NCBI RefSeq assembly: GCF_015353075.1
Contig: NZ_CP064188.1
Span: 1,860,001 to 1,924,000 of the forward strand
Direction of reading: 5' to 3'
Length of the DNA stretch: 64,000 bases
Source: Rhizobium sp. 007
Lineage (GTDB): Bacteria; Pseudomonadota; Alphaproteobacteria; Rhizobiales; Rhizobiaceae
Below the pieces are notes generated by a model. It saw nothing but the letters and a program-made list of their open reading frames with translations, searched no databases and was not told the origin of the DNA. The translations under genes and the position numbers were made by a program. Shown here piece after piece: positions 27,024-36,432 of the stretch. Positions within the stretch are counted from its first letter, which is position 1; every line of letters starts with the position of its first letter.

Positions 27024-27790
27024 CCGAAAAACCGCGCTTCTGGATTGGCACCAGCTGGAAGATGAACAAGACGCTTGCGCAAGCTCAACATTTCGCGCGC
27101 GGCCTCGAAGCCGCGGATGCCGCGCGCGACCCGCGCATCCAGCGCTTCGTGATTCCGCCCTTCACGGCGGTACGCGAGGTCAAGGCGATGCTTGCCAAGA
27201 CGTCCGTGAAGGTCGGCGCGCAGAACATGCACTGGGCCGAAGAGGGAGCCTGGACGGGCGAAGTCTCGCCGGTGATGCTGAAGGACTGCGATCTCGATCT
27301 CGTCGAGCTCGGCCATTCAGAGCGGCGCGAACATTTTGGAGAGACCGACGAGACAGTTGGCCTGAAGACCGAAGCGGCCGTTCGCCACGGTCTCATTCCG
27401 TTGATCTGTATTGGCGAGACGCTCTCCGACCGTGAAAGCGGGAAGGCTGCCGAAATCCTAGCGGCCCAGGTGCGTGTTGCACTTTCGAAACTTTCGAGCG
27501 GCCAGAAGAGCGCCGAGATCCTGCTGGCATACGAGCCCGTCTGGGCGATCGGCGAAAACGGCATTCCGGCGACTGCGGATTACGCAGATGCCCGCCAGTC
27601 TGAAATAATCGCCGTTGCCGAAGCTGTGCTCGGCCGGAAGATCCCCTGCCTTTATGGCGGGTCAGTCAACCCACAGAACTGCGAAGAACTGATCGTGAGC
27701 CCGCATATCGACGGGCTCTTCATCGGCCGTTCGGCCTGGAATGTCGAAGGCTACCTCGACATCCTGACAAAATGCGCCGCCAAACTCTGA
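27020..27790 (+). CDS. tpiB: Triose-phosphate isomerase paralogue of the erythritol pathway
   Basis: A 256-residue triose-phosphate isomerase fold with all catalytic residues: lysine in SWKMNK, histidine in LGHSERRE and glutamate in AYEPVWAIG, plus the phosphate loop YGGSVNP. Context marks it as the erythritol-pathway enzyme (EryH/TpiA2 in Brucella, TpiB in rhizobia), acting on a tetrulose phosphate rather than in central glycolysis. It starts at 27020 inside the deoR stop and is followed by rpiB after 12 bases. Confidence 0.9.
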   Translation: MTEKPRFWIGTSWKMNKTLAQAQHFARGLEAADAARDPRIQRFVIPPFTAVREVKAMLAKTSVKVGAQNMHWAEEGAWTGEVSPVMLKDCDLDLVELGHSERREHFGETDETVGLKTEAAVRHGLIPLICIGETLSDRESGKAAEILAAQVRVALSKLSSGQKSAEILLAYEPVWAIGENGIPATADYADARQSEIIAVAEAVLGRKIPCLYGGSVNPQNCEELIVSPHIDGLFIGRSAWNVEGYLDILTKCAAKL

Positions 27791-27802
27791 GGAGAAAGAA
27801 GC

Positions 27803-28258
27803 ATGAAGCTTGCCATTGCAGGAGACAGCGCCGGCGAAGGCCTCGCCAAAGTACTGGCCGACCATCTAAAAGACCGCTTCGAAGTGCACGAAGTCTCGCA
27901 CACCAGCGCCGGTGCCGATCCTTTCTACGCCAACCTCTCGGACCGCGTCGCCTCAGGCGTCATCGACGGCACCTACCACAAAGCGATCCTCGTTTGCGGC
28001 ACCGGCATCGGCGTCTGCATCTCGGCCAACAAAGTTCCGGGCATCCGCGCCGCCCTGACGCACGACACCTATTCTGCCGAGCGCGCCGCGCTTTCCAATA
28101 ATGCGCAGATTATCACGATGGGAGCTCGCGTCATCGGAACGGAGCTTGCAAAGTCGATCGCTGATGCGTTTCTTGCCCATACCTTCGACGAGAACGGTCG
28201 GTCTGCCGGTAATGTGAAAGCCATGGATGATCTCGACGCGAAGTACAAGGCCCGTTAA
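27803..28258 (+). CDS. rpiB: RpiB-type sugar-phosphate isomerase
   Basis: A 151-residue RpiB/LacAB-family isomerase, with the anion-hole region [20 protein letters not shown] and [16 protein letters not shown]. In the erythritol pathway this enzyme (EryI) makes D-erythrose 4-phosphate from erythrulose 4-phosphate. A strong ribosome-binding site (GAGGAGAAAG) precedes the ATG. It is the last gene of the deoR-tpiB-rpiB operon; no clear terminator follows within 100 bases. Confidence 0.9.
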   Translation: MKLAIAGDSAGEGLAKVLADHLKDRFEVHEVSHTSAGADPFYANLSDRVASGVIDGTYHKAILVCGTGIGVCISANKVPGIRAALTHDTYSAERAALSNNAQIITMGARVIGTELAKSIADAFLAHTFDENGRSAGNVKAMDDLDAKYKAR

Positions 28259-28519
28259 TCCATGCAGACGATGGAGCCGGATCCGGAGATTGCCCAATGC
28301 CACGATCGTCAGAGCGGCACGGGTGCGCCATGGGCATGCTACGACGATCGGGAAGCCCCGCTTTCCACTTCCACATCCGCCTGACCGACGATCGTTGCAG
28401 ACAATTTCAGAAGCAGCTCACAGGCCGCGTGGCCGGCGCGGCCTGAAGAGGATGACATTAGCTCGTTTGCTCCCGGACTGCTCACGGCAGAGCCGGCTGG
28501 AGATTGCCAGCAGCTGTTG

Positions 28520-28795
28520 TCATGCCCGATCATATGTAAACGAGGTCAGCAGGGTCGTAACGAAATTACTCGCCCTTTCCTTGACCAGGACTTCCGTCCA
28601 TTCATCTGTCCCCCGCAGCCTCAGGTCCGTGTAAATGCTTTCCACGGCTGCCTCTTCGATACGCTTGATATGCGTCTTGAATGAAGCCTCGCCGCCGCCG
28701 TGATACATGTCTCTGATAACCATGCGCAGAATTTCCTGGATAGCGATCTGCCAGGCCGTATTGATCGACTGAAGTTCCTTCGTATCCTGTGCCAT
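28520..28795 (-). CDS. Small hypothetical protein
   Basis: A 91-residue cytoplasmic protein with helical, charged character (IAIQEILRMVIRDMYHGGGE, RIEEAAVESIYTDLRLRG). AAGGAAG lies just before the ATG at 28795, which is preferred over the longer frame. No domain is recognised. It stands alone, with a 261-base gap to rpiB. Confidence 0.6.
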   Translation of the reverse strand: MAQDTKELQSINTAWQIAIQEILRMVIRDMYHGGGEASFKTHIKRIEEAAVESIYTDLRLRGTDEWTEVLVKERASNFVTTLLTSFTYDRA

Positions 28796-28954
28796 TGAAG
28801 CTTCCTTTGGTGTGAGTGAACTGTCAGCAAGCCTCTGGCCAATGCAGTTGGTGCCCCCCCAACCGCACAAGTGCATCTCCAGGGTGCTTCACGTTCAAGA
28901 CAGTGCGATGCGGGGAAGTCTCAGCGAGGGCGATCTCCGAGCGCCGCCGATCAA

Positions 28955-29259
28955 CTACGCTTGTTTTGCCTTGCGGTTGGCATACCTGCGATGCGAACCT
29001 TTTCGGCTCTCCCGGGTATGATTTTCGGCTAGCGCAGCAGCCAGTTGCTTCCATCTCAGGCGGCTCCGCTCATCGAGCTTCAGTCGCGTGCGCTCGAGGC
29101 GTCGAGCATCCCGCGCCGCAGCAACCGTCGTGCGCTCGGCCTTGCCTTGCCACCCCGATCGGGCTCGGCCACAGTCGTTGCGACACGATATGCGTTAAGC
29201 TGAGCTGACTTGGCCCCCGCAGCTTCGGCGCGCCGGTCTGAAAGCTCGTTATTTTTCAT
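28955..29259 (-). pseudogene. Frameshifted DUF6481-like small basic protein
   Basis: From an ATG at 29259 the frame reads MKNNELSDRRAEAAGAKSAQ, typical of small rhizobial coiled-coil proteins of the DUF6481 type. Near 29138-29155 a one-base change in a repeated GGCAAGGCAAGGCC context breaks the frame. A different frame then continues convincingly with TVAAARDARRLER and ends RYANRKAKQA at 28955. If the base is real, the gene is broken; a sequencing error or slippage in the repeat is an alternative. Confidence 0.6.
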
Positions 29260-29281
29260 CCAAATGGGGGTGTGATAGCGG

Positions 29282-29506
29282 TCATCTGGCCTTGGCGCGT
29301 TTTGCAAGCAGGGCGGAGGTTGCCAACACGGGGTCATTGAGTTCCCTTGCAAGGCGCGCCTCACGAAGCCGTAAGGTCTTCGCCTCTCGGGACTTGGCAA
29401 CGGAGTCGAGCTCTTCGACCGCCTTGTTCTTTGCGAAGAACTGCGTCTGGATACTGCCGAAGGCAATCTCCGCCTGTTGGCGAGATTTGCTGTAGGTCTC
29501 TGTCAT
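29282..29506 (-). CDS. Small basic hypothetical protein downstream of cspA
   Basis: A 74-residue lysine/arginine-rich protein (SKSRQQAEIAFGSIQTQFFA, then TLRLREARLARELN), probably helical and cytoplasmic. GGAG precedes the ATG at 29506. It follows the cold-shock gene and its terminator on the same strand and precedes the frameshifted DUF6481-like gene. The function is unknown. Confidence 0.65.
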   Translation of the reverse strand: MTETYSKSRQQAEIAFGSIQTQFFAKNKAVEELDSVAKSREAKTLRLREARLARELNDPVLATSALLAKRAKAR

Positions 29507-29546
29507 CTTGGCTCCGATAGGGCAGGCTCGACGCGCGAGCGAAAGC

Positions 29547-29572
29547 AAAAAGGCCAGGCAAATCGCCTGGCC
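29547..29572 (-). terminator. Intrinsic terminator of the cold-shock gene
   Basis: GGCCAGGC (29552-29559) pairs perfectly with GCCTGGCC (29565-29572) around a five-base loop. On the minus strand the stem is followed by TTTTTGC. It lies 66 bases past the cspA stop and 41 bases before the next gene. Confidence 0.8.
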
Positions 29573-29637
29573 CCGAATTGATAACCTGCTTCCGGCAGTG
29601 CCAGTACATCCGTGGTCAAAGGAAAGCAGATATCGAT

Positions 29638-29847
29638 TTAAGCGTTCTGAAGATTGCAGGCCGACATCTTGCCCGACTTGTTGTCGCGCTCGAGATCGAA
29701 ACCAATCTTCTGGCCCTCGACGAGTTCGCGCATTCCGGCACGCTCGACGGCAGAGATGTGAACGAAGGCGTCAGCGCCGCCGTTGTCCGGCTGAATGAAG
29801 CCGAAGCCCTTGGTGGAATTGAACCATTTAACTGTGCCAGTGGTCAT
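29638..29847 (-). CDS. cspA: Cold-shock protein, CspA family
   Basis: A 69-residue single cold-shock domain with both RNA-binding motifs (KGFGFIQ and DAFVHIS) and the start [12 protein letters not shown]. Such proteins bind single-stranded RNA and melt structure during cold or stress. The ATG at 29847 follows AAGGG. About 200 bases of AT-rich sequence upstream could hold the long 5' leader common for these genes. A terminator follows at 29547-29572. Confidence 0.93.
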   Translation of the reverse strand: MTTGTVKWFNSTKGFGFIQPDNGGADAFVHISAVERAGMRELVEGQKIGFDLERDNKSGKMSACNLQNA

Positions 29848-30050
29848 GATGAACCCTTTCATAGCAATATTGAAGAACCGCAGCGCCAAGCGATGCGGAC
29901 GGGATAGCGATTTTTGAAAGGAAGTTCGTTCAGGCCGCGGTGCCAATCGCGCGATAACCAAGCTAGCAAGCAAAATTCGACAATCAGTCATATAACTGAC
30001 CTAAGCCGCGTCGTCAACTATTAGTTTGTCGTTGATGTACACGTCATCTT

Positions 30051-30302
30051 TTAGTTGTTCTCGCCACCCCCTACACGTGATAGGGCGACCTTCTCGGAGA
30101 ACATCGTGCTGTGAACTGCCGAAGGGCGTTCAGGAAGCAGGCCAGGGCTCAGGCAATCGTCGCAGATTCCGCAGCCGTCCGGGTCCATAAGCTGGCTTCG
30201 GCGGCAACACAGACAGATAAAGGAGCTCTGCGACGGCCCGCATCGTTGCGGCGGCAATATCTCGATTTCGTAACAGGAAGGTTCAACTGATGACGGGGCC
30301 AT
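30051..30302 (-). CDS. Small cysteine-rich protein, possible zinc ribbon
   Basis: An 83-residue protein with two cysteine pairs (CLCC and CGICDDCL) in the stretch FICLCCRRSQLMDPDGCGIC, suggesting zinc binding. The ATG at 30302 was chosen; a longer frame reaches 30380 without supporting features. No partner genes are evident. The family is not recognised beyond looking like other small rhizobial proteins. Confidence 0.55.
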   Translation of the reverse strand: MAPSSVEPSCYEIEILPPQRCGPSQSSFICLCCRRSQLMDPDGCGICDDCLSPGLLPERPSAVHSTMFSEKVALSRVGGGENN

Positions 30303-31061
30303 TTTTTTCACTCCTCTTACGCTCCCGCAATTGAGATAGGAACGGCAGTCCGCTCCTGCAAGCACCCAATGGAGCCGCACGAGCGGATGCCATAGTTCCT
30401 GCTAGTCTCGCGGTCAGGTCATGTGCCGGCGGGTGATGCCGGGATCGAGGCCGTCGCAGACGAGGGTGACGACGATCCGCGATCCGTCTGGAATATGCGG
30501 AGAGCGGCGGCTTCGACTCGCCGGGCGTGATCCCGCGGCGGTCACGAAGCGGCTGCCATAGTGCCGCGCCGCCTCGATTTCGGTAAGACGTGAGCTGCCG
30601 ACGCACCAGATGGCGCCCGATAAACTGAAGATCAATGTCGATCAGCGTCAATTGCTGGTCGACACGAGCAACCGCGACGGTCTCGTCAAGGCCGGCGATA
30701 CCGTCGAACCACTCGAACTGATTAAGGTCGGCCGAGATTGGCGAGCGCCACAAGTTCGATTTTCCGAACGCCAGCGATACGGACAATAGGCTTGGTCACC
30801 GCTTCGGTATCATCTACACTCTCGACGAACCAGCGAAGCGGTCTTCGATCGCCAGTGGTTCTCCGATCGGCGAGGTGAACGGTGTACCGGCACTGGGAAC
30901 TGCCGATGCAGGCGACCATTGTTGTCGATCAGATGTCAGACCCGGCCGGCTGGTCCGCACCGAGCCTGCCGATGTCATCGACGCTGTTCGCAAACTCAAC
31001 CTACGGGAGGCCGCCTGACCGAGCAAACCAGATCCCAAAACAGACGAGAATCGAGAATAGA
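30303..31061. other. Stretch without a confident gene, possibly decayed coding sequence
   Basis: About 760 bases with overlapping frames on both strands. On the plus strand, a frame from 30612 (KLKINVDQRQLLVDTSNRDG) runs to a stop near 30789, and another frame continues with HRFGIIYTLDEPAKRSSIAS and ends with DVIDAVRKLNLREAA before 31020. This looks like a gene broken by frameshifts, but no family could be named. Confidence 0.35.
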
Positions 31062-31559
31062 GTGACTCACGACCACAATCACGACGACGACCAGCACCAT
31101 CATGCGCAAGACCATTGGCGCGAGAATGGTGTCAAAGTCATTCCCGGCAATTCGCTCGATCCGAATACGGCGCAGACACCTGGCATGAACCGCGCCACCG
31201 CCGTCAGCAAGGCGCGCGCCGGAGCGGAGAAGATCTGGGCCGGCACCGTGACGATCCATGCCAATGCCAAGACCGGCGCTCACCATCATGGCGATCTCGA
31301 AAGCATCATCTACGTGGTCAAGGGCAAAGCCCGGATGCGGTGGGGAGAGGAGCTTCAGTATACGGCTGAAGCTGGTCCTGGCGATTTCATCTACGTGCCG
31401 CCATTCGTTCCCCATCAAGAAATCAACGCCAGTCGGGACGAGACCCTGGAATGCGTCCTCGTCCGCTCGGGCCAGGAACCGGTGGTCGTCAACCTTGATA
31501 TCGAACCGGTCGAAAAGCCGGAAGAGGTCCGCTGGATTGATCCAATCCACCGCGAGTGA
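31062..31559 (+). CDS. Cupin domain protein
   Basis: A 165-residue single-domain cupin. The metal-site motif is HHHGDLESIIYVVKGKARMRWG, seen as GAHHHGDLES near residue 83, and the second motif is GDFIYVPPFVPHQEIN. A histidine-rich N-terminus (HDHNHDDDQHHH) could bind metal. The GTG at 31062 is chosen because the upstream frame lacks protein character. It may be an oxygenase, isomerase or sensor; the fold does not show which. Confidence 0.75.
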   Translation: MTHDHNHDDDQHHHAQDHWRENGVKVIPGNSLDPNTAQTPGMNRATAVSKARAGAEKIWAGTVTIHANAKTGAHHHGDLESIIYVVKGKARMRWGEELQYTAEAGPGDFIYVPPFVPHQEINASRDETLECVLVRSGQEPVVVNLDIEPVEKPEEVRWIDPIHRE

Positions 31560-31935
31560 TTGATCGGTAACGCGCATGGACGGAATAATGTCGAGGAGTT
31601 TCGCTTTGTTCGGTCATCCGCGCGCTTAAGACGCATCTCCAAGCTGACGTCAGTCTGCTCAGTCGAATCCGGCGATTCACTTGCGATCCATGGTGCTTTC
31701 GTACCTGATTTTGGTCAGCAACTCTCTGATTCCATCGCAATTTAAGTCCAACGCGTCTCTGCTTGCCTGCGAACAAGAGCTGATGATCGGCAGGAATAGA
31801 TATTGCTTGGCAGCCTGGGTAGCGCTCAAATCGTTGCTTGACGCGAGGGACCTGAGGAGTAGTTAGGTCCTCATGCAATAGCCCGTCATCGCTGCCAAGC
31901 CCCTCACGGCCCCCCTTTTTTCTGAAGAGCCATCT
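31560..31935. other. Intergenic stretch upstream of the MFS transporter
   Basis: 376 bases without a supported gene; the short frames here do not resemble proteins. The promoter of the plus-strand transporter gene is expected in it. Confidence 0.5.
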
Positions 31936-33402
31936 ATGCCTGAAAAAACTTCCCATCGCGGGCTCGTTGTGGTCGCGATCATGGCAAGCATGGCGATGAT
32001 TGCCATCGAAGCAACGATCGTTTCGACGGCGATGCCGCAAATCGCCGCCCAGCTGGGGCAGATCAACCTCTATTCCTGGGTTTTCTCGTCATTCCTGCTG
32101 ACGCAGACGGCGACAACCGTTGTATTCGGCAAGCTCGCGGATATTTATGGCCGCAAACCGATGATCCTCCTGGGTATCGGATTGTTCCTGTTCGCATCCG
32201 TGCTTGCCGGCTTCGCATGGTCGATGCCGTCGATGATTGCTTTTCGGCTGCTCCAGGGTATTGGTGCAGGATCGATTCAGCCCGTCGCCATGACGGTAGT
32301 TGCCGATCTTTTTCCCGGAAACCAGCGCGGCAAGGTCCAAGGCTACCTCGCAAGCGTGTGGGCGCTGTCGGCCGTCGTCGGCCCGCTCCTCGGCAGCCTG
32401 ATCATTCACAATCTCCCATGGGCCTGGGTATTCTGGATCAACGTGCCGGTCGGACTTCTCGCCGCATTGGGGTTCATACTGTTTTTGCACGAGGAGAAGC
32501 GGAGCCGAGTGGTCTCTGTCGATGTGCTCGGCGCCGCACTTTTCGCCGTTTCGATTTCCTCACTGATGATTGCTTTGACGGAAATGGAAAGTGCCGTTTC
32601 CGGCCAAGCCATCGCTGCCCTCGTCGTCTTTATCGTCACTCTGGCCGCTTTCATCTGGCAGGAGCGTCGTGCCGAGGCGCCCATGGTCGCTCCGGACCTG
32701 TGGCTGAAACGGCCGATAGCGTTCGCAAATCTGGCGGTCTTTTTCGCAAGTATGTCGATCATGGGTCTGACGACCTTCCTTCCGATGTACGTGCAGACGG
32801 TTCTCAACCGCTCGCCTCTCGTGGCAGGTTTCGCGTTGACCATGTTGCTGCTGGGTTGGCCCTGCGGTGCAACGATCGCATCCCGTCAGTTTGCCCGCTT
32901 CGGTTTGCGACCCATCATGATCGCCGGCAGCGTCTGCATTCCGGCGGGCACGTGCCTGCTGGTTCTGCTGACGCCCTCGAGTTCGGCTGTCCTGGCTGGC
33001 ACTGGGTCATTGGTGATGGGTTTCGGCATGGGATTGCTCAACATCTGTGCCTTGATCCTCACTCAGGAAAGCGTGAACTGGTCTGAGCGCGGCAGTGCTA
33101 CCGCCTCGAACGTCTTCTCGCGCAACCTCGGTAGCACGCTCGGCGCAGCCGTGCTCGGTGCAGTACTGACATATGGCCTGGCGCACACCGCCAGCGGCCA
33201 GGCGATAACGCCGGAGCAACTGCGGGCGCTCTTGAATGGCACGGGTGCCGTCGTCGCTAGTGCAGAAGAGCTCCGGCTCGTCCTTCAGCATGCACTACAT
33301 TCTACCTTCTTGGTCATGCTGGTGACTGCCTTATTGATCGTTCCAGCCTGCCTGTTTGTTCCGCGACCCTTGGAACGTCGGGAAATGCAGCAAGAGACCT
33401 GA
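31936..33402 (+). CDS. MFS drug:H+ antiporter, EmrB/QacA type
   Basis: A 488-residue inner-membrane transporter of the 14-helix DHA2 family. Motif A appears as GKLADIYGRKPMILLG, and the antiporter motif C region is WALSAVVGPLLGSLI. The N-terminus has MASMAMIAIEATIVSTAMPQ, the typical D/E-containing first helix. It probably exports a toxic compound; there is no adjacent membrane-fusion protein or TetR regulator, so the substrate is unknown. It is convergent with the pirin gene, 19 bases apart. Confidence 0.88.
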   Translation: MPEKTSHRGLVVVAIMASMAMIAIEATIVSTAMPQIAAQLGQINLYSWVFSSFLLTQTATTVVFGKLADIYGRKPMILLGIGLFLFASVLAGFAWSMPSMIAFRLLQGIGAGSIQPVAMTVVADLFPGNQRGKVQGYLASVWALSAVVGPLLGSLIIHNLPWAWVFWINVPVGLLAALGFILFLHEEKRSRVVSVDVLGAALFAVSISSLMIALTEMESAVSGQAIAALVVFIVTLAAFIWQERRAEAPMVAPDLWLKRPIAFANLAVFFASMSIMGLTTFLPMYVQTVLNRSPLVAGFALTMLLLGWPCGATIASRQFARFGLRPIMIAGSVCIPAGTCLLVLLTPSSSAVLAGTGSLVMGFGMGLLNICALILTQESVNWSERGSATASNVFSRNLGSTLGAAVLGAVLTYGLAHTASGQAITPEQLRALLNGTGAVVASAEELRLVLQHALHSTFLVMLVTALLIVPACLFVPRPLERREMQQET

Positions 33403-33421
33403 GGCAGCGATCTCCGGTCGA

Positions 33422-34237
33422 TCACGATCCGAAAAGACGCCACCTGTGGCGAAGTTTCCGCCATCGCAGGAACGCCCGAATGACGATTGACGACGGGATC
33501 TTCTTATGGTCGCCAACAGTCCCGCGCTTCGTGACCGGTGCGTTCGAATCCAGAAGAAAGGCGACCAACTTGCTTGAAGCCTTCGCCTCTAATTCGGGGT
33601 TATCATCAGATGAAAGAAGCCCCTGCTCTCCTCCGGCAAAGGTCTGCGTATCGACGACCACGGAACCGCTGAAGACGTAAAAATAGAGGTCCCGGCCTTG
33701 CTTTTGCGGGAACTTCACCCGTGCGCCCGAATCCAGCCGCACGTCGAAGAAGTCGATCGCGTTACGGACATAAAATGGCGCCTCCTCCCCTTCCGGACCG
33801 ACCAGGTGCCGCCAGGAGTTTGCCGCCGTCACCGGGATCGGTCCGTGCTGGATCTTCGGCTCGAGATCGGCCGCCCGAGGGCGAACAAATATCTGCAGCA
33901 TCCGCAGAGGTGGATCGGATGCCAGCGTCTCTTCGGAATGCCAAAAGCTTACTCCGGCATTCATCACCATGAGATGATCGCGATCGATTACCAGTCGGCC
34001 ACCGGCCTTGTCGTTGTGACGCATGACGCCTTCGGGCACCCAGGAAATGATTTCGTCGTTCTTATGCTCGTGCATCTCGATCAGGCGACCAGGATCGAGG
34101 ATGGATTCAACGACCATGGCGAGAGGGCCTTGGCCATGATCGGTCGGCTTCGGATTCAGCCACCCCGGCATGTTGAGGTGCGCGACGAAACCTCCCGTTT
34201 CCCGTACCACGAACGTCCGTTCGCCCTTGCGCAGCAT
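33422..34237 (-). CDS. Pirin family bicupin protein
   Basis: A 271-residue pirin-like protein: N-terminal cupin with MHEHKNDEIISWVPEGVMRH and AGVSFWHSEE, then a second cupin ending near QTFAGGEQGLLSS. Bacterial pirins are iron-binding proteins, some with quercetinase activity. GGAGG six bases upstream supports the ATG at 34237. The last 25 residues (AFLRWRKLRHRWRLFGS) are unusually basic and may be read-through after a damaged stop. Confidence 0.8.
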   Translation of the reverse strand: MLRKGERTFVVRETGGFVAHLNMPGWLNPKPTDHGQGPLAMVVESILDPGRLIEMHEHKNDEIISWVPEGVMRHNDKAGGRLVIDRDHLMVMNAGVSFWHSEETLASDPPLRMLQIFVRPRAADLEPKIQHGPIPVTAANSWRHLVGPEGEEAPFYVRNAIDFFDVRLDSGARVKFPQKQGRDLYFYVFSGSVVVDTQTFAGGEQGLLSSDDNPELEAKASSKLVAFLLDSNAPVTKRGTVGDHKKIPSSIVIRAFLRWRKLRHRWRLFGS

Positions 34238-34393
34238 CGCATCCTCCATGCCTGTAAGGCAGTGACGGCACAGGTCCACTAGCTATCCACCAAAGGAGGT
34301 CGATGTCTACGATCCATGGGGACCTCTGCGAACAGCAAACTTTCGGAGGGTTGGCGCGTTAACATCGCGCATTGCGACGGACAGGGAACGCCG

Positions 34394-35215
34394 ATGACCA
34401 AAGAATTTCGATTTGATGTACTTGCCAAAGGCGGGTATGCGGCGCGCGGCGTGGTCTTTCTCCTTGTGGCAGGGCTCGCCCTCTTCTCCGGCATGGAGGG
34501 GGGCCGACCAGAAACGAAGTCCGCGCTTTCAACGCTCCTTGGCCAGCCGCTCGGCCGCGTCTGGGTCGGATTGATTGGCCTCGGTCTGCTAGGATTTGTT
34601 GCCTGGAGGTTGGCCCAGTCCCTAGCGGATAGCGACGGCCACGGGAGGGACGGAAAGGCTTTGGCGATCCGGGCCGCGCTCCTCGGCAGCGCCATCACCT
34701 ATCTCGGGCTAGCCGGATACGCACTTGGGAATGCCTTGTTCCTGGGAGGAGGTAGCGAGGGTTCCGGTGAGAAGGGTCTGGCAGGATGGATTATGTCGCA
34801 GCCGTTCGGTTCCTACTTTGCGATCGCCGTTGGGGCTGGCTTGGTCATCGGCGGGATCGTGACGGCTGTGAAGGGCATCACCAGGAAGTTCGAGCGCTAC
34901 GTTCAGATACCTGATAGCAAGCGTATCGTGACATTGGTATGCATCTACGGTCTCGTCGCTCGCGGCGTAGTGTTTGTGGTTACCGGCGTACTTTTCGCAT
35001 ATGCAGGTTTCCGAGTGGATCCGGGACAAGCCGGAAGCATGGGTGATGCCCTGGAATGGCTCCTCCAGCTTCCGTTAGGATCCTTCCTCTACATCGCCGT
35101 CGCCTTTGGGTTGGCAGCTTTCGGAATATACAATCTTGTGGAGGCACGGTACCGCGTCATTTCTGGTCTATCGTTGGCGGACGCTAAGCGTTCGATCTCG
35201 ATTGCGGGCTCCTGA
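34394..35215 (+). CDS. DUF1206 family membrane protein
   Basis: A 273-residue inner-membrane protein with about six hydrophobic segments in three repeated pairs, each starting with an R-G-V-V-F-type motif (AARGVVFLLVAG, VARGVVFVVTG). This threefold repeat is characteristic of DUF1206, a family of unknown function. The ATG at 34394 (MTKEFRFDVLAKGGYA) is preferred over the earlier frame start at 34316. No operon partner is seen. Confidence 0.82.
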   Translation: MTKEFRFDVLAKGGYAARGVVFLLVAGLALFSGMEGGRPETKSALSTLLGQPLGRVWVGLIGLGLLGFVAWRLAQSLADSDGHGRDGKALAIRAALLGSAITYLGLAGYALGNALFLGGGSEGSGEKGLAGWIMSQPFGSYFAIAVGAGLVIGGIVTAVKGITRKFERYVQIPDSKRIVTLVCIYGLVARGVVFVVTGVLFAYAGFRVDPGQAGSMGDALEWLLQLPLGSFLYIAVAFGLAAFGIYNLVEARYRVISGLSLADAKRSISIAGS

Positions 35216-35279
35216 TAGTACTTTCCCGGAGGTCGGCTCCCATAACTTTGTCCATAGTTATTCTTCCTTGCCGCAGTCG

Positions 35280-35420
35280 GAGTGTGTTTCGGCATAGCGT
35301 TTGACCCCACCGTATGAATTGGACATTGACCCCGACAGCCCGCTTAAATCTGCAATCGAACAAATGAGATATCCTACTTCCGCCAGGGTCAATGTTCTGG
35401 GCCGAAAGGGGTCAAACTTC
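35280..35420. repeat. Dispersed repeat, copy A
   Basis: About 141 bases that recur at 43034-43169 in the same orientation with roughly 80% identity, starting GAGTGTGTTTCGGCATAG and ending AAAGGGGTCAAACTTC. Copy A has two nested inverted repeats: GTTTGACCCC (35299) with GGGGTCAAAC (35408), and ATTGACCC (35325) with GGGTCAAT (35386). Such ends resemble those of IS21-type elements, but no transposase is present. Differences between copies do not favour codon third positions, so it is probably not coding. Confidence 0.65.
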
Positions 35421-35615
35421 TGGGAAAATTCACAAGCAAGCATGTGACGAAGAGGAGCATACGGCTGCAGGAATCTAGGAAGATTTCATCGAGATGGAGA
35501 GTGGCGGTCGACCCGGCGCGGGCGAGAGAACGTTTTAAGGAGGCCTGTACGGGCGCACCTATGTCGGATGCAAGTGCGCCAAGCTTCACAGCGCTATACC
35601 GTTCCGGCGCCCTGC
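35421..35615. other. Intergenic stretch between the repeat and the small HTH-like gene
   Basis: Contains only short frames on both strands without recognisable features. No terminator or promoter is evident by eye. Confidence 0.4.
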
Positions 35616-35834
35616 TTATAACTGAGACCTCTTGCCGCGATATGTCTTTGGTGGCGGCAGAGCTTCGTGTGCTTGCGCCAGCGTCTCCAACCAAGCTGCC
35701 AGACCCTCTGGAATTTCCTCGTTTCCCGCTTCAAGCGCCTCGATCCATGACAACTCGCATTGAAGCGCGGACGCAATGTTGATCGGCGTCCAACGGATGT
35801 GCAGAAGGCATTCGGAAAATCGTTCGGGTGTCAT
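35616..35834 (-). CDS. Small helical protein, possible HTH-like
   Basis: A 72-residue acidic protein, MTPERFSECLLHIRWTPIN then CELSWIEALEAGNEEIPEGL. The pattern of short helices followed by WLETLAQAHEALPPPKTYRG resembles small rhizobial XRE-like proteins, but the recognition helix is not obvious. An ATG four codons earlier (35846) is an alternative start; neither has a clear ribosome-binding site. Confidence 0.55.
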   Translation of the reverse strand: MTPERFSECLLHIRWTPINIASALQCELSWIEALEAGNEEIPEGLAAWLETLAQAHEALPPPKTYRGKRSQL

Positions 35835-36432
35835 GGTTGCGGACATTTTCTGGCAAGTGATTCCGGTTCGCGCACAGTCGCACAAAGGTTGTCGGAGTCA
35901 ATCGCGCATCATCTAAGAGCGAAGTTACCTCACGCGGCGCAGATTGCCCTTGTTTCACGCAACCCCTAATCCAAACCGGAACTCAATGCCCCTCACCGGC
36001 TTCAGCTCGAAGGCCCGGTTCGGCGGGCCTTCGGTCCATTCGGCGCCGCGGAACGGGAACTCGTGGCTGCCAGCCTTGGCCAACTCTCGAGACGGTACTT
36101 TCTGAAGACAAGCTCCTGGGCGGTGGGCATAGGCGAGATTGTGGCAACGTGTCCGGCGGCTCGGCTTCGCGTCCTAGCGAGGGCGCATGCGTCCGCGTCC
36201 GAGATGATACGACGTGCGCCTCGCGACATTCCATTCCGCCATAGAGTCGCTGAAAGCCGTTGCTCGGCGAAGTCCACAACGACTGCCGGCGGGTATCATT
36301 ATATTATCGGCTGCGGCCGACGCTTTGCAGACCCTCGGCAACGTTCTAAAATCCCGGTAAAAGCCCGAGACGATCGAGATCGGCCATCGCCTCATGGGGT
36401 TCGCCAGTTGCCGCCGATATCACGGAGACCGG
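35835..36432. other. Possible decayed gene between the small HTH-like gene and the aldo/keto reductase
   Basis: About 600 bases. On the minus strand a frame ending at 35968 reads FPFRGAEWTEGPPNRAFELK, like the C-terminus of a real protein. Further up, protein-like segments (SIVSGFYRDFRTLPRVCKAS) occur in other frames. The pieces cannot be joined without frameshifts, so this looks like the remains of a gene; the family was not identified. Confidence 0.35.

Noticed and set aside
35280..35420. Reading the 140-base repeat as a conserved short coding sequence on the minus strand (LTLAE-GYLI-SIA).
   Set aside because: Differences between the two copies fall about equally on second and third codon positions, which does not fit selection on a protein.
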